Below, piece by piece: positions 31,392 through 41,121 of a DNA stretch of 64,000 nucleotides (position 1 is its first letter; every line of letters starts with the position of its first letter). Origin of the DNA: Alphaproteobacteria bacterium MarineAlpha5_Bin9 (lineage in GTDB: Bacteria; Pseudomonadota; Alphaproteobacteria; HIMB59; GCA-002718135); NCBI GenBank assembly GCA_002937895.1, contig PTKV01000008.1, positions 1 to 64,000 of the forward strand, written 5' to 3'. Both the position numbers and the translations under genes were made by a program. The notes under the pieces were generated by a model that was not told the DNA's origin, did not search any database, and saw only the letters and a list, made by a program, of their open reading frames with translations.

Positions 31392-31739
31392 ATGTTTTCT
31401 TTCGGTTGGACTGAGTTAGCTTTAGTTTTTGTTATTGTAGTAATTTTTATTGGTCCTAAAGAATTACCAAATTTATTAAAGCATATTGGAACTTTTTCAA
31501 AAGCTATCAAAAAAATTTCTAGAGAATTTAAATATTCATTGAATGAATTATCTAATGAAGCTGATATTAAAGATGTAAAAAAATCGTTTGATGATTTAAA
31601 AACGATTAATAAGGATTTAGATCCAGCAAACTCATTAAAAAATGAGATTAAAGACATTAAAGACACTACTAATATATTTAAAGATGAAATTTCTAAAGCA
31701 TCATCAATAGATGATAAAAAAAATGAAGATAAGAAATAA
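31392..31739 (+). CDS. tatB: Sec-independent translocase TatB
   Basis: MFSFGWTELALVFVIVVIFIGPKELPNLL. Confidence 0.9.
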   Translation: MFSFGWTELALVFVIVVIFIGPKELPNLLKHIGTFSKAIKKISREFKYSLNELSNEADIKDVKKSFDDLKTINKDLDPANSLKNEIKDIKDTTNIFKDEISKASSIDDKKNEDKK

Positions 31740-31751
31740 CTTGTAAATTAT

Positions 31752-32513
31752 ATGAATGATAATAAATCACAAATGAAAGAAATGTCATTAATTGATCATT
31801 TAGCTGAGTTAAGAAATAGACTCATTTGGTGTTTTATTTATATTTTAATTATTTTTATTATTTGCTTTTATTTTGCTGATAATCTTTTTTCATTTTTAGC
31901 TAAACCACTTGTTGAATTAATGGATACAGAAAATGGACAAGGATTCATTTATACTGCATTACAAGAAGCTTTTTTTACTGAATTAAAAATAGCATTCTTT
32001 TTTGCACTTTTTTTTGCTTTTCCATTGATTTCAATACAAATATGGAAATTTATTGCTCCAGGATTATATAAAAATGAAAAATTTGCATTTTTACCTTTTT
32101 TAATTGCAACCCCAATTTTATTTTTCTTAGGAGCATCTATGGTGTATTATATAATTTCTCCTATTGCATGGAAATTTTTTCTATCTTATCAAAATATGAA
32201 CACTAGTGGCATTCCCATAAGATTAGAGGCAAAAATGGGTGAATATCTTAATTTAATGATGAGATTCATTTTTGCTTTTGGTATGGCGTTCCAGTTGCCA
32301 GTTGTTATTACTTTAATGGCAAAAGCGGGTTTAGTTAATTATGAAAATTTAAAGAAATTTCGTAAATATGCTATTGTTATAGCTTTTTTAGCAGCAGCTT
32401 TTTTAACGCCACCAGATCCTTTTAGTCAAATAAGTTTAGCATTGCCAATTATTATTTTATATGAAATATCAATATTTTTAGCGAAAATGATTTCAAAAAA
32501 TAAAAAAGAATAA
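31752..32513 (+). CDS. tatC: Sec-independent translocase TatC
   Basis: LIDHLAELRNRLIWC, multi-TM, FRKYAIVIAFLAAAFLTPPDPFSQ. Confidence 0.95.
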   Translation: MNDNKSQMKEMSLIDHLAELRNRLIWCFIYILIIFIICFYFADNLFSFLAKPLVELMDTENGQGFIYTALQEAFFTELKIAFFFALFFAFPLISIQIWKFIAPGLYKNEKFAFLPFLIATPILFFLGASMVYYIISPIAWKFFLSYQNMNTSGIPIRLEAKMGEYLNLMMRFIFAFGMAFQLPVVITLMAKAGLVNYENLKKFRKYAIVIAFLAAAFLTPPDPFSQISLALPIIILYEISIFLAKMISKNKKE

Positions 32514-32520
32514 CTTATAT

Positions 32521-33786
32521 ATGCATGATATATCTATAATTAGAACAGATCCAGTAAAATTTGATAACTCTTTAATAAATAGAGGTGTAGAACCTTGTTC
32601 CAAAAATATAATAAGTAAAGATGTTGAAAAAAGAAAAGCACAAACTCTTCTTCAACAATTACAGGCAGAAAGAAATTCTTTATCTAAAGAGATTAATATA
32701 TTGAAATCTAAAAATTTAGATGTAAAAAATCAAATTAATAAAGTTGATAAAATTAAAGATCAAATTATTTCATTAAAAGAATTAGAAAAAATTTTAGATG
32801 ATGAGTTAAAAGCTATATTATCTAATTTACCAAATATTCCATCATCTGATGTCCCTTTTGGAAAAGATGAAAAAGATAATATTGAATTAAAAAAATGGGG
32901 AAATAAACCTCAATTTAATTTTAAATCTAAAAGGCATTTTGAAATAGGTGAATCCATGGGATTAATGAATTTTGATATTGCATCTAAAATATCTGGTTCT
33001 AGATTTGTTGTCCTAAAGGGAATGTTAGCTAAATTAGAAAGAGCACTTTCACAATTTATGTTAGATCAACATACTAATAAAAATGGATATACTGAAATGA
33101 ATGTTCCTGTACTTGTAAAAGATCATTCTCTTTTTGGAACAGGAAATTTACCTAAATTTGCTGAAGATCTATTTACTTCTGGCGATGATCATTGGTTGAT
33201 TCCTACTGCAGAGGTTCCTTTAACTAACCTAGTAAGAGAACAAATTTTAGATTTAAATTCCTTACCAATGAGATTTACCTCATATACACCATGCTTTAGA
33301 TCTGAGGCTGGTGCAGCAGGAAAAGATACCAGAGGAATGCTTAGACAACATCAGTTTACAAAAGTTGAATTAGTATCAATATCAAAACCAGAAGATTCTG
33401 AAAAAGAACATGAAAGAATGCTATTATCTGCAGAAGGTATCTTACAAGAATTAGACCTTCATTATAGAGTTGTAACTTTATGCACTGGAGATATGGGTTT
33501 TGCTTCTAAAAAAACTTATGATATTGAAGTATGGTTACCCGGAGAAAATACCTATAGAGAAATTTCAAGTTGTTCAAATTGCGGAGATTTTCAGTCTAGA
33601 AGGATGAATGCAAAGTATAAAAATGAAAAAAATGAGAACATATTCGTACATACTCTGAATGGCTCTGGATTAGCTGTAGGAAGAACTCTTATAGCTATTT
33701 TAGAAAATTATCAAACTGAGGATGGTAATGTAGCAATACCAAAAGTACTCCAAAAATATTTAAATAATAAAACTTTTATTATTTAG
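32521..33786 (+). CDS. serS: Seryl-tRNA synthetase
   Basis: Class II motifs: YTPCFRSEAGAAGKDTRGMLRQHQFTKVEL, REISSCSNCGDFQSRRM, LNGSGLAVGRTLIAILENYQ. Confidence 0.96.
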   Translation: MHDISIIRTDPVKFDNSLINRGVEPCSKNIISKDVEKRKAQTLLQQLQAERNSLSKEINILKSKNLDVKNQINKVDKIKDQIISLKELEKILDDELKAILSNLPNIPSSDVPFGKDEKDNIELKKWGNKPQFNFKSKRHFEIGESMGLMNFDIASKISGSRFVVLKGMLAKLERALSQFMLDQHTNKNGYTEMNVPVLVKDHSLFGTGNLPKFAEDLFTSGDDHWLIPTAEVPLTNLVREQILDLNSLPMRFTSYTPCFRSEAGAAGKDTRGMLRQHQFTKVELVSISKPEDSEKEHERMLLSAEGILQELDLHYRVVTLCTGDMGFASKKTYDIEVWLPGENTYREISSCSNCGDFQSRRMNAKYKNEKNENIFVHTLNGSGLAVGRTLIAILENYQTEDGNVAIPKVLQKYLNNKTFII

Positions 33787-34415
33787 TGGTTGATGTAAGA
33801 AAAATTAGATTGATTTTAGATTTAAGGGAAGCTGGTATCTCAAACTCTAAAGTATTATCTGCTTTAGAGAAAATTCCTAGAGAGAAATTTATTCCTAATA
33901 CTTTTAGAAATCAAGCTTATGAAAATATAGCTCTTCCAATAGGTGAAGAACAAACTATCAGTCAACCTTACATCGTGGCTCTTATGACAGAGATGTTAAA
34001 TATTGAAAAACATCATAAAATTTTAGAATTAGGTACTGGTAGTGGTTATCAAACTTGTATTTTATCTTTACTATCTAGAAGAGTATATTCTATTGAAAGA
34101 ATTAAAAAATTACTAATTAAAGCAGAAAATATGTTTAATATGCTTAAATTAACTAATATTGTCACTAAACATGGTGATGGAAACTTAGGATGGCCAGAGC
34201 AAATACCTTTTGACAGAATAATTTTTACGGCTGCTACAAAAGCAATATCTGAAAACATTTTTAATCATATCTCTAATAACGGAATAATAATTGCTCCGAT
34301 AATTTCACATAATTCACAAAAATTAAAAAAATTTACAAAAAAAGATAACGAAATTGTTGAAGAAGATATTGAAAATGTATTATTTGTACCAAATTTGTCA
34401 GGAATTCAAAATTAA
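33786..34415 (+). CDS. pcm: Protein-L-isoaspartate O-methyltransferase
   Basis: IPREKFIP, EQTISQPYIVALMTEML, ILELGTGSGYQTCIL; GTG start. Confidence 0.92.
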   Translation: MVDVRKIRLILDLREAGISNSKVLSALEKIPREKFIPNTFRNQAYENIALPIGEEQTISQPYIVALMTEMLNIEKHHKILELGTGSGYQTCILSLLSRRVYSIERIKKLLIKAENMFNMLKLTNIVTKHGDGNLGWPEQIPFDRIIFTAATKAISENIFNHISNNGIIIAPIISHNSQKLKKFTKKDNEIVEEDIENVLFVPNLSGIQN

Positions 34416-35773
34416 TTTAAATTTTTTGTAAATTCTATACTCATTATTTTTCTTGAAAAGAATATTACAAAAATTCCAAAAATCCAATTTATTAATAATA
34501 AACCCCAAAAAACATAAGCAAAATCAAATTCTAAGTAAATTATTAAAAATGATAATGTTATTAGAGGTAAAATAACCATTCTAAAAATAGTTAGAAATAA
34601 AACATAATTAGCTTTTTTCATTCCTTGAAGTAATGCATTACTTATAAAAAAAACAGGATATATTGGTTCCATTAGACAGGTGATTTGTAAATATGTTTTT
34701 CCATATTTGATTACATCTTTATTATCAGTAAATATACTTACAATGAATTCTGCTGAAAAAAATATAATTATTCCTGCAAATATCATAATTGAACATCCGT
34801 AAAATAAAGCCTTACTATAAACTTCTCTAACTCTATCAAAATTCTTTGCTCCAAAGTTTTGACCAGATATTGCTAAAACTGCAGAATTTAATCCTAATAT
34901 TGGTAATAAAAAAATTTGTTCATATCTAATTGCTGTTCCATAACCAGCAAGTGCATAATCTCCATACATAGATACAAAGTAGAGAATGATATAAACACCT
35001 ACGCTTATCATTATCATCCCAAAAGCTGCTGGTATTCCTTGATTTAATAAAGATTTAATTAGATCTAATTTTGGATAAAAACATTTAAGATATAAATATT
35101 TTTTCAGTTCTGTATTAAATGTTTTATATAAAATATAAGTCATTCCGAGGAATTGTGATGTAATTGTTGCCAAAGCAATACCTTTAATTCCTAATGCTGG
35201 AATAAAACCATATCCGAAAATAAATAATGGATTAAGTATTATATTTAAAAAAAAGCTAAAAATCATAACATTCCTATAACTTTTAGTATCTCCTATTGCT
35301 GTAAGTGATGAGTTAGCCGCAATTTGAATAAAGAAAAAAATTGATCCAAGAAAAATAATTTGAATATAATCTATAGATAAATTTAAAGTTGTTGTATTTG
35401 TTCCCATTAATTCTAGGATAACAGGTCCGATTAATAGTCCAATAATAGTTATAATTATAGCCACAATTAATGAAATTAATAAAGTTTGAGCTAAATATAA
35501 GGATGCCTTTGTTTTATTTTCATTACCAATAGAATTAGAAATTAAAGCAGTTGAACCAATACTTATGCCAATTCCTATAGCAATAATTATAAAATATACT
35601 GGAAAAGTTTGAGCTATAGCTGCAAGTGCTTCTGGAGAAATTTTTCCTGCGAAAAAAGTATCTACTATGTTATAAAAAGTTTGAAACATTGTCCCAATGC
35701 TTGAAGGTATGGCAATATTAATAAAAAGTTTATTAATTGGATCTTTAGTTAAGGAATATTGTTTATTTTTCAT
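34412..35773 (-). CDS. MATE family efflux transporter
   Basis: 12 TM, IPSSIGTMFQTFYNIVDTFFAGKIS, TALISNSIGNEN. Confidence 0.9.
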   Translation of the reverse strand: MKNKQYSLTKDPINKLFINIAIPSSIGTMFQTFYNIVDTFFAGKISPEALAAIAQTFPVYFIIIAIGIGISIGSTALISNSIGNENKTKASLYLAQTLLISLIVAIIITIIGLLIGPVILELMGTNTTTLNLSIDYIQIIFLGSIFFFIQIAANSSLTAIGDTKSYRNVMIFSFFLNIILNPLFIFGYGFIPALGIKGIALATITSQFLGMTYILYKTFNTELKKYLYLKCFYPKLDLIKSLLNQGIPAAFGMIMISVGVYIILYFVSMYGDYALAGYGTAIRYEQIFLLPILGLNSAVLAISGQNFGAKNFDRVREVYSKALFYGCSIMIFAGIIIFFSAEFIVSIFTDNKDVIKYGKTYLQITCLMEPIYPVFFISNALLQGMKKANYVLFLTIFRMVILPLITLSFLIIYLEFDFAYVFWGLLLINWIFGIFVIFFSRKIMSIEFTKNLN

Positions 35774-35873
35774 GATTATAGGTAATTATGTTTTATTAAT
35801 AAAATTTGCAAGAAATAATATATATATTATATGTATTCTGAAATATTAAAAAAATGATTTTAACAATTTATTT

Positions 35874-37673
35874 ATGATAACAAGATTCTCAGTTCCACCT
35901 TTGTATAATTGCACCATTCATTTATCAAAAGTTGCTTCAAATAAAATACCTCCCGATAAGGTGATCAAAAATGCTAGGATATTATCTACATATACTGATA
36001 GAATATTACAAAATAAAGAAATTTGGATATCAAAAGGAAGAATAGCATGTATAAAAAAAAACAATACTGCTAATAAATTCTTTAAAGAATTAAATATTTT
36101 TGATGCTGAAAATAATATTTTAGCTCCTGGATTAATAGATCCTCATATGCATATTGAAAGTAGTATGATGACAGCTTGCGCATATTCTGAAGCAGCATTA
36201 TTAAATGGAACAACTACAATTTTTTGTGATTCTCATGAAATTGGAAATGTATGTGATATAAAAGGTATTGAGTGGATGCTTGAAGATTGTCGAAGGGCTC
36301 CTTTATCAATTTTTTTGACACTTCCTAGTACTATTCCCGCTACGAATAGTAAATTAGAAACTGCTGGTGGAAATATAAATTATAAAAAAGCAAGCTATCT
36401 TTTCGATAAGTGGAAAGAAATTATTGGATTGGGAGAAAAAATGGATTTTGTCTCTGTATGTGATGGTAATAAATATTCACATCAAATTATCTCTGAATCA
36501 TTAAAAAGAAATCTTCCTATTAGTGGACATGTTTTTGGTAGAGAGTTTGTAGCAGCTTATGCTGCTAGCGGAATTACAGATACTCACGAAGCAGAAGAAA
36601 AATATTTCACTAGTGAATTATTAGATGCAGGTTTATGGATTTTTTTAAGAGGTGGAAATCCATTAACTCCATGGAATAGTATAAAGGAAGCAATTAAGTC
36701 TTTAACAAAATTAGGAGCTTCCTCTAAAAGAGTCTGTGTTTGTACTGATGATAGAGACGCAGATGATTTATTTAATTTTGGATTAGATTGGGTAGTAAGA
36801 CAAGCAATTAAACTAGGAATTAATAAAAAGTCCGCAGTTTCTATGGCCTCTCTTCATCCTGCTATGAGATATAATATTGATAATGAATATGGTGCTTTAG
36901 GCCATAGTAGGAGAGCAGATATTATTCAATTAAATAATAAATTTGAAGTAGAAAATACATGGTTGGGTGGAGAATTAGTAGTAAAAAATAAGAAAGTAAC
37001 TCCTTTATTAGATTATCAACTTTCAAAATATAGATATAAATATCCAAAAAAAGCTTATAAAACTGTTACTCTTCCAAAAAAAATAAATTTGATTCCAAAA
37101 ATTCCAAATAAAAAATTTAAAATCAACACTATTGAAACTAATTTGCCTGGAATAGTTACAAACAAGAAACAGATAATCGTAAATTCTACTAATAAGTCTT
37201 GGAAAAACATTATAGAAGAATACAATTTATGTCATATATGCGTGATTGAACGACATGGCAAAACTGGTGAAATTGGATATGGATTTTTAAAAGATTTCAA
37301 TTTAAAGTTTGGAGCTGTTGCTAGTAGTGTAGGTCATGATGCGCATAATATAATTGTAGCTGGTAAAAGTGAAATAGATATGAAAATTGCTTTAGATAAT
37401 ATAAATAAAGATCAGGGTGGTATAATAATTGTTAATAATAAAAAAATATTATCTAAAATTAAACTCCCAATAGCAGGATTGTTATCTGATAAAAAAGCTA
37501 GTGAAATTGCAAAAGAAACAAAAATTTTTAAAAAAATATGGAAAAAAGCTGGATGTAAAATTCCCTACATGGGTTTTAATCTCTTACCTTTATCTGTTAT
37601 ACCAAACATTAGATTAACAAATAAAGGACTTGTAGATGTGAATAAAATGAAAATTATAAAACTATTTGAATAG
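35874..37673 (+). CDS. ade: Adenine deaminase
   Basis: APGLIDPHMHIESSMM, CDSHEIGNVCDIKGIEWML, SGHVFGREFVAAYAASGITDTHEAE, TDDRDADDL. Confidence 0.88.
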   Translation: MITRFSVPPLYNCTIHLSKVASNKIPPDKVIKNARILSTYTDRILQNKEIWISKGRIACIKKNNTANKFFKELNIFDAENNILAPGLIDPHMHIESSMMTACAYSEAALLNGTTTIFCDSHEIGNVCDIKGIEWMLEDCRRAPLSIFLTLPSTIPATNSKLETAGGNINYKKASYLFDKWKEIIGLGEKMDFVSVCDGNKYSHQIISESLKRNLPISGHVFGREFVAAYAASGITDTHEAEEKYFTSELLDAGLWIFLRGGNPLTPWNSIKEAIKSLTKLGASSKRVCVCTDDRDADDLFNFGLDWVVRQAIKLGINKKSAVSMASLHPAMRYNIDNEYGALGHSRRADIIQLNNKFEVENTWLGGELVVKNKKVTPLLDYQLSKYRYKYPKKAYKTVTLPKKINLIPKIPNKKFKINTIETNLPGIVTNKKQIIVNSTNKSWKNIIEEYNLCHICVIERHGKTGEIGYGFLKDFNLKFGAVASSVGHDAHNIIVAGKSEIDMKIALDNINKDQGGIIIVNNKKILSKIKLPIAGLLSDKKASEIAKETKIFKKIWKKAGCKIPYMGFNLLPLSVIPNIRLTNKGLVDVNKMKIIKLFE

Positions 37674-37676
37674 ATT

Positions 37677-37910
37677 TTGATGAAAAGCAAAATATTAGAA
37701 TGGGGAGGTGTTATTTCAGCAATCTTCTATACAATTTTTATTGCTTTAAATATTGGAATGGAAATAATTGGTTTTATTTTATTATTAATCTCAGCTCTTC
37801 TACTAGGATATTGGTCTTACTTAAATAAATTTAAAGGAATAATTTTTTTACAATGTTTTTATGCAATAGCAGCGATATTAGGAATATATAGATGGGGTTT
37901 TGATAGTTAA
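37677..37910 (+). CDS. Small multi-TM membrane protein
   Basis: 77 aa, about three hydrophobic helices, tightly packed between ade and the DnaJ-like gene. Confidence 0.65.
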   Translation: MMKSKILEWGGVISAIFYTIFIALNIGMEIIGFILLLISALLLGYWSYLNKFKGIIFLQCFYAIAAILGIYRWGFDS

Positions 37911-38647
37911 TGAGTATATGGGGTAAAGTAATAGGAGGCATTGCAGGCTTTTCAATTGGTGGACCGTTAGGAGCAATTTTAGGTGTAATGGCTGGCAATA
38001 TTTTTGATAAAAAATCAATAAAAAATTTTAATTACAAAAATATTTCTAATGAACAAAAACAATCTATTTTTGCTTTTAGTATTATTGTTTTAAGTGCAAA
38101 ATTAGCAAAATCAGATGGAACAGTAACAAAAGATGAAATTAATGCTTTTAAAGAAAAATTTAAAATTCCTAAAGATAATATTAATAAAGTAAGTAGATTA
38201 TTTAATGAAGCAAAAAAATCAACATATGGATATGAAAAAATAGCACAACAAATTTCATATATTTTTAGTGATAACAAAATTATATTAGAAGAATTATTAA
38301 ATAATTTATTTTATATAGCAGAAGCTGATGGTAATATTAGTAAAGAAGAAGTTTTATTTTTAAAAAATATTTCTAACATATTTGGATTTAATGATGTTAC
38401 ATTTGAAAGAATTTATCAATATAGATTAACAAATGTTAATTCTGATCCTTTTAAAACTCTTGGAGTAAAAAGATCTGACTCTAATGAAACAATAAGAAAA
38501 GCTTGGTTACAAATTATTAAAGAACATCATCCGGACAATCTTATTTCAAAAGGAATGCCTAAGGAATTTATAGATCAAGCTAATAAAGAATTATCATCCG
38601 TAAATAATGCTTATGACAAAATTAAGAAGTTAAGAAATATAAAATGA
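37910..38647 (+). CDS. DjlA-like TerB + J-domain co-chaperone
   Basis: Gly-rich N-terminal hydrophobic segment, TerB-like helices (KSDGTVTKDEI, EADGNISKEEV), C-terminal J domain with HPD. Confidence 0.83.
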   Translation: MSIWGKVIGGIAGFSIGGPLGAILGVMAGNIFDKKSIKNFNYKNISNEQKQSIFAFSIIVLSAKLAKSDGTVTKDEINAFKEKFKIPKDNINKVSRLFNEAKKSTYGYEKIAQQISYIFSDNKIILEELLNNLFYIAEADGNISKEEVLFLKNISNIFGFNDVTFERIYQYRLTNVNSDPFKTLGVKRSDSNETIRKAWLQIIKEHHPDNLISKGMPKEFIDQANKELSSVNNAYDKIKKLRNIK

Positions 38648-39615
38648 TTGACGTTAATTTTTCAGTAAAAAATATTCAAAATATAAAAAAAATGATTTCA
38701 CCATATATATTAAATACACCAATTATACATGATTCAAATAATTCCATTCTTTCTAAAAATAGAAATTTATTCTTTAAATTAGAATTTCTACAAAATGGAG
38801 GTAGTTTTAAATCTAGAGGAGCGATTAATAATGTTTTAAGTTTAAATAAAAAAGAAAAAAAAAATGGAGTTTTAGCTGTAAGTGCTGGTAATCATGCCAT
38901 ATCTGTAGCTTATGCATCAAATATATTGAAAGTAAAAAACAAAGTTATAATGCTTAAATCATCAAATGAATATCGAAGAAAAACTGTAAGACAATTAGGA
39001 AGTAAATTAATTATTGCGAAAAATGCTAAAATAGCTTTTGATAAAGCAAATATAATTGCAAAAAAAGAAAATAGATTTTTAATTCACCCCTTTGACGGAG
39101 TAAAAACTTTACAAGGTTCAGCTACTTTGGGTCTGGAAATTTGTCAAAGATTTAATAAATTAGATAATTTAATTATTTCTGTAGGAGGAGGAGGGTTGAT
39201 AGCAGGAACATCAATTATGATAAAACAAAAATTTCCAAATTGTAAAATTATTGGCGTAGAACCAAAAGAAGCATCAGGTTTGACTCAAAGCTTAAAAGCT
39301 GGGAGGGCTCTAAATTCTGTAAAAGTAAATACTATTGCTGATAGTTTAGGTCCTCCGTATCATATGAAATATAGTTTTGATATATGTAAAAATCATATTG
39401 ACGAAATGATTTTAATATCAGATCATCAGATGAAAAGAGCTATGAAGTTCGTTTATAATAATTATAAATTTATCTTAGAACCTGCAGCTTGTGCAGGAAT
39501 AGCTGCTTTACAAGGTCCTTTATCAAAAAGATTATTAAATGAAACGACTCTAGTTTTGCTTTGTGGATCAAATATAGATCTAAATACTTGGTTTAAATTA
39601 GCTTATGATAAATAA
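38644..39615 (+). CDS. PLP-dependent threonine/serine dehydratase-like enzyme
   Basis: LEFLQNGGSFKSRGAINNV (PLP Lys), VSAGNHAISVAYAS, SVGGGGLIAG, LCGSNID. Confidence 0.85.
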   Translation: MIDVNFSVKNIQNIKKMISPYILNTPIIHDSNNSILSKNRNLFFKLEFLQNGGSFKSRGAINNVLSLNKKEKKNGVLAVSAGNHAISVAYASNILKVKNKVIMLKSSNEYRRKTVRQLGSKLIIAKNAKIAFDKANIIAKKENRFLIHPFDGVKTLQGSATLGLEICQRFNKLDNLIISVGGGGLIAGTSIMIKQKFPNCKIIGVEPKEASGLTQSLKAGRALNSVKVNTIADSLGPPYHMKYSFDICKNHIDEMILISDHQMKRAMKFVYNNYKFILEPAACAGIAALQGPLSKRLLNETTLVLLCGSNIDLNTWFKLAYDK

Positions 39616-39775
39616 AATTCCATATTTTATTTATTTTCTATTACTTTTAATTTTAATTTTTCCAATATTTATGTCTACAAACAATAATTTTAAAATAGTA
39701 ATAAAAAATTCATCTATTTGGTGTTTTCTATTTATAACAATAATTCTTATTTATAAATATTTTATAATTAATTAA
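39605..39775 (+). CDS. Possible 56-aa membrane protein not in the ORF track
   Basis: MINKIPYFIYFLLLLILIFPIFMSTNNNFKIVIKNSSIWCFLFITIILIYKYFIIN*; two hydrophobic helices, ATG overlaps the preceding stop region. Confidence 0.45.
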   Translation: MINKIPYFIYFLLLLILIFPIFMSTNNNFKIVIKNSSIWCFLFITIILIYKYFIIN

Positions 39776-40895
39776 ATAAATAATATTCACCTCCACTGAT
39801 TGGTTTTGATACTCCTGTTGTTGTAAATTTACTTAATGGAAGATTTTTTACACTTCTTATTCCTATATAAGCAAAAGCTTGAGCCTCAATTAAATCTCCA
39901 TCTAAACCAATTTGTTCAGTAGTTATAATTTTTTTATTTAAAATATTCTTAAGATTATTATAAAAAAACTGATTTTTTCTACCTCCACCAGTTAATATAA
40001 TAATATCAATTTTCTTATTTAAAAGTTTTATTCCTTTATAAATACTTTTTACAGTCATCATAGAAAGCGTTGTTAATGCATCATATTTATTTATTTTTGT
40101 TATACTTTGAAAATATTTATTAAAATATTCTCTGTCTAGTGATTTTGGATATTTTTTTTTAAAAAAACTATCTTTTAGAAATTGATTTAAAATCTTATTA
40201 TTACATTTACCTTTGTTACTAATAATACCATTAAAATCATAATTTTTTTTAAATTTTTTTTGGACAAAATCATCTACTAATGAATTACCAGGGCCTAAAT
40301 CAAAAGATATTAATTCATTATTGTTTATGTAAGAAATGTTAGAGATTCCTCCTATGTTAATAAACGCAACTTTTTTGTTAATTTTATTGGATAAATATTT
40401 GTGATAATATGAAGCAATAGGAGCTCCTTGACCACCTGCCAAAATATCTCTCTGCCTTAAGTCATATATAATATTAACTTTAAGTTGATTGCTTAAAATC
40501 TTAGGTAATGCATATTGTATAGATAATTTTTTCTTAGGGTTATGTATTATTGTTTGTCCACTTATTACAATAAAATCAATTTTATTTACTTTTATTTTAA
40601 AATCAATTAGAAATTTTGATATTTTCTTTTGAAATTCTTTAGTTATAATTAAATTAAATTTTTTATTTAGATTAATTCTTTTAAAATTATAATTTTTAAT
40701 AAATTTTTTTATTTTATTTACATATTCTTTTCTATATTTGTATGTTTTTTCATTTATAATTTTTACTTTGTTAGTTCCATTAGTTTTCATATAACATAAA
40801 TCGATTCCATCAATAGACGTACCACTCATGACGCCAATAGAGTTAAAATTTTTTTTATTTTTGTATTTTTTAGGAAGTTTGAACTTTTTATTCAC
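39768..40895 (-). CDS. anmK: Anhydro-N-acetylmuramic acid kinase
   Basis: GVMSGTSIDGIDLC, GGQGAPIASYYHKYL, NIGGISNISYI, DLGPGNSLVDDFV, ILTGGGRKN. Confidence 0.92.
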   Translation of the reverse strand: MNKKFKLPKKYKNKKNFNSIGVMSGTSIDGIDLCYMKTNGTNKVKIINEKTYKYRKEYVNKIKKFIKNYNFKRINLNKKFNLIITKEFQKKISKFLIDFKIKVNKIDFIVISGQTIIHNPKKKLSIQYALPKILSNQLKVNIIYDLRQRDILAGGQGAPIASYYHKYLSNKINKKVAFINIGGISNISYINNNELISFDLGPGNSLVDDFVQKKFKKNYDFNGIISNKGKCNNKILNQFLKDSFFKKKYPKSLDREYFNKYFQSITKINKYDALTTLSMMTVKSIYKGIKLLNKKIDIIILTGGGRKNQFFYNNLKNILNKKIITTEQIGLDGDLIEAQAFAYIGIRSVKNLPLSKFTTTGVSKPISGGEYYLFN

Positions 40896-40980
40896 AGTTA
40901 ATTAACAGTTTATTAATAATAAAATGATTAAAATACTATAATTTTAATAAAAAAACATTGTAAAAAATCTTAATTTTCTT

Positions 40981-41109
40981 AGAGTAATAATTAGTTATTA
41001 CTCTTCAAAAGGTATTAACTAAACTTTTTAGGGGAAACCTTAAGCAGTTTATATCGGGAGGAAATGCACGATATATAGAAAAGACCTAGCTTGCTGGGTC
41101 TTTTTTTTT
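40981..41109 (+). ncRNA. Unassigned structured leader or small RNA ending in an intrinsic terminator
   Basis: Four consecutive potential helices read by eye (agagtaataa/ttattactct; aaggt..ctaaa/tttag..acctt; tatatcg/cgatata; terminator), 12 nt upstream of the deaminase ATG. Confidence 0.55.
41081..41109 (+). terminator. Rho-independent terminator
   Basis: agacctagc-tt-gctgggtct followed by a run of T. Confidence 0.9.
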
Positions 41110-41121
41110 ATATAAATCTCT

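Noticed and set aside
40981-41109. Signal recognition particle RNA, 6S RNA or a hammerhead ribozyme
   Set aside because: No conserved SRP domain IV (GUCAGG...GGAA...AGCAG), no 6S-like long bubble, no CUGAUGA/GAAA hammerhead core.
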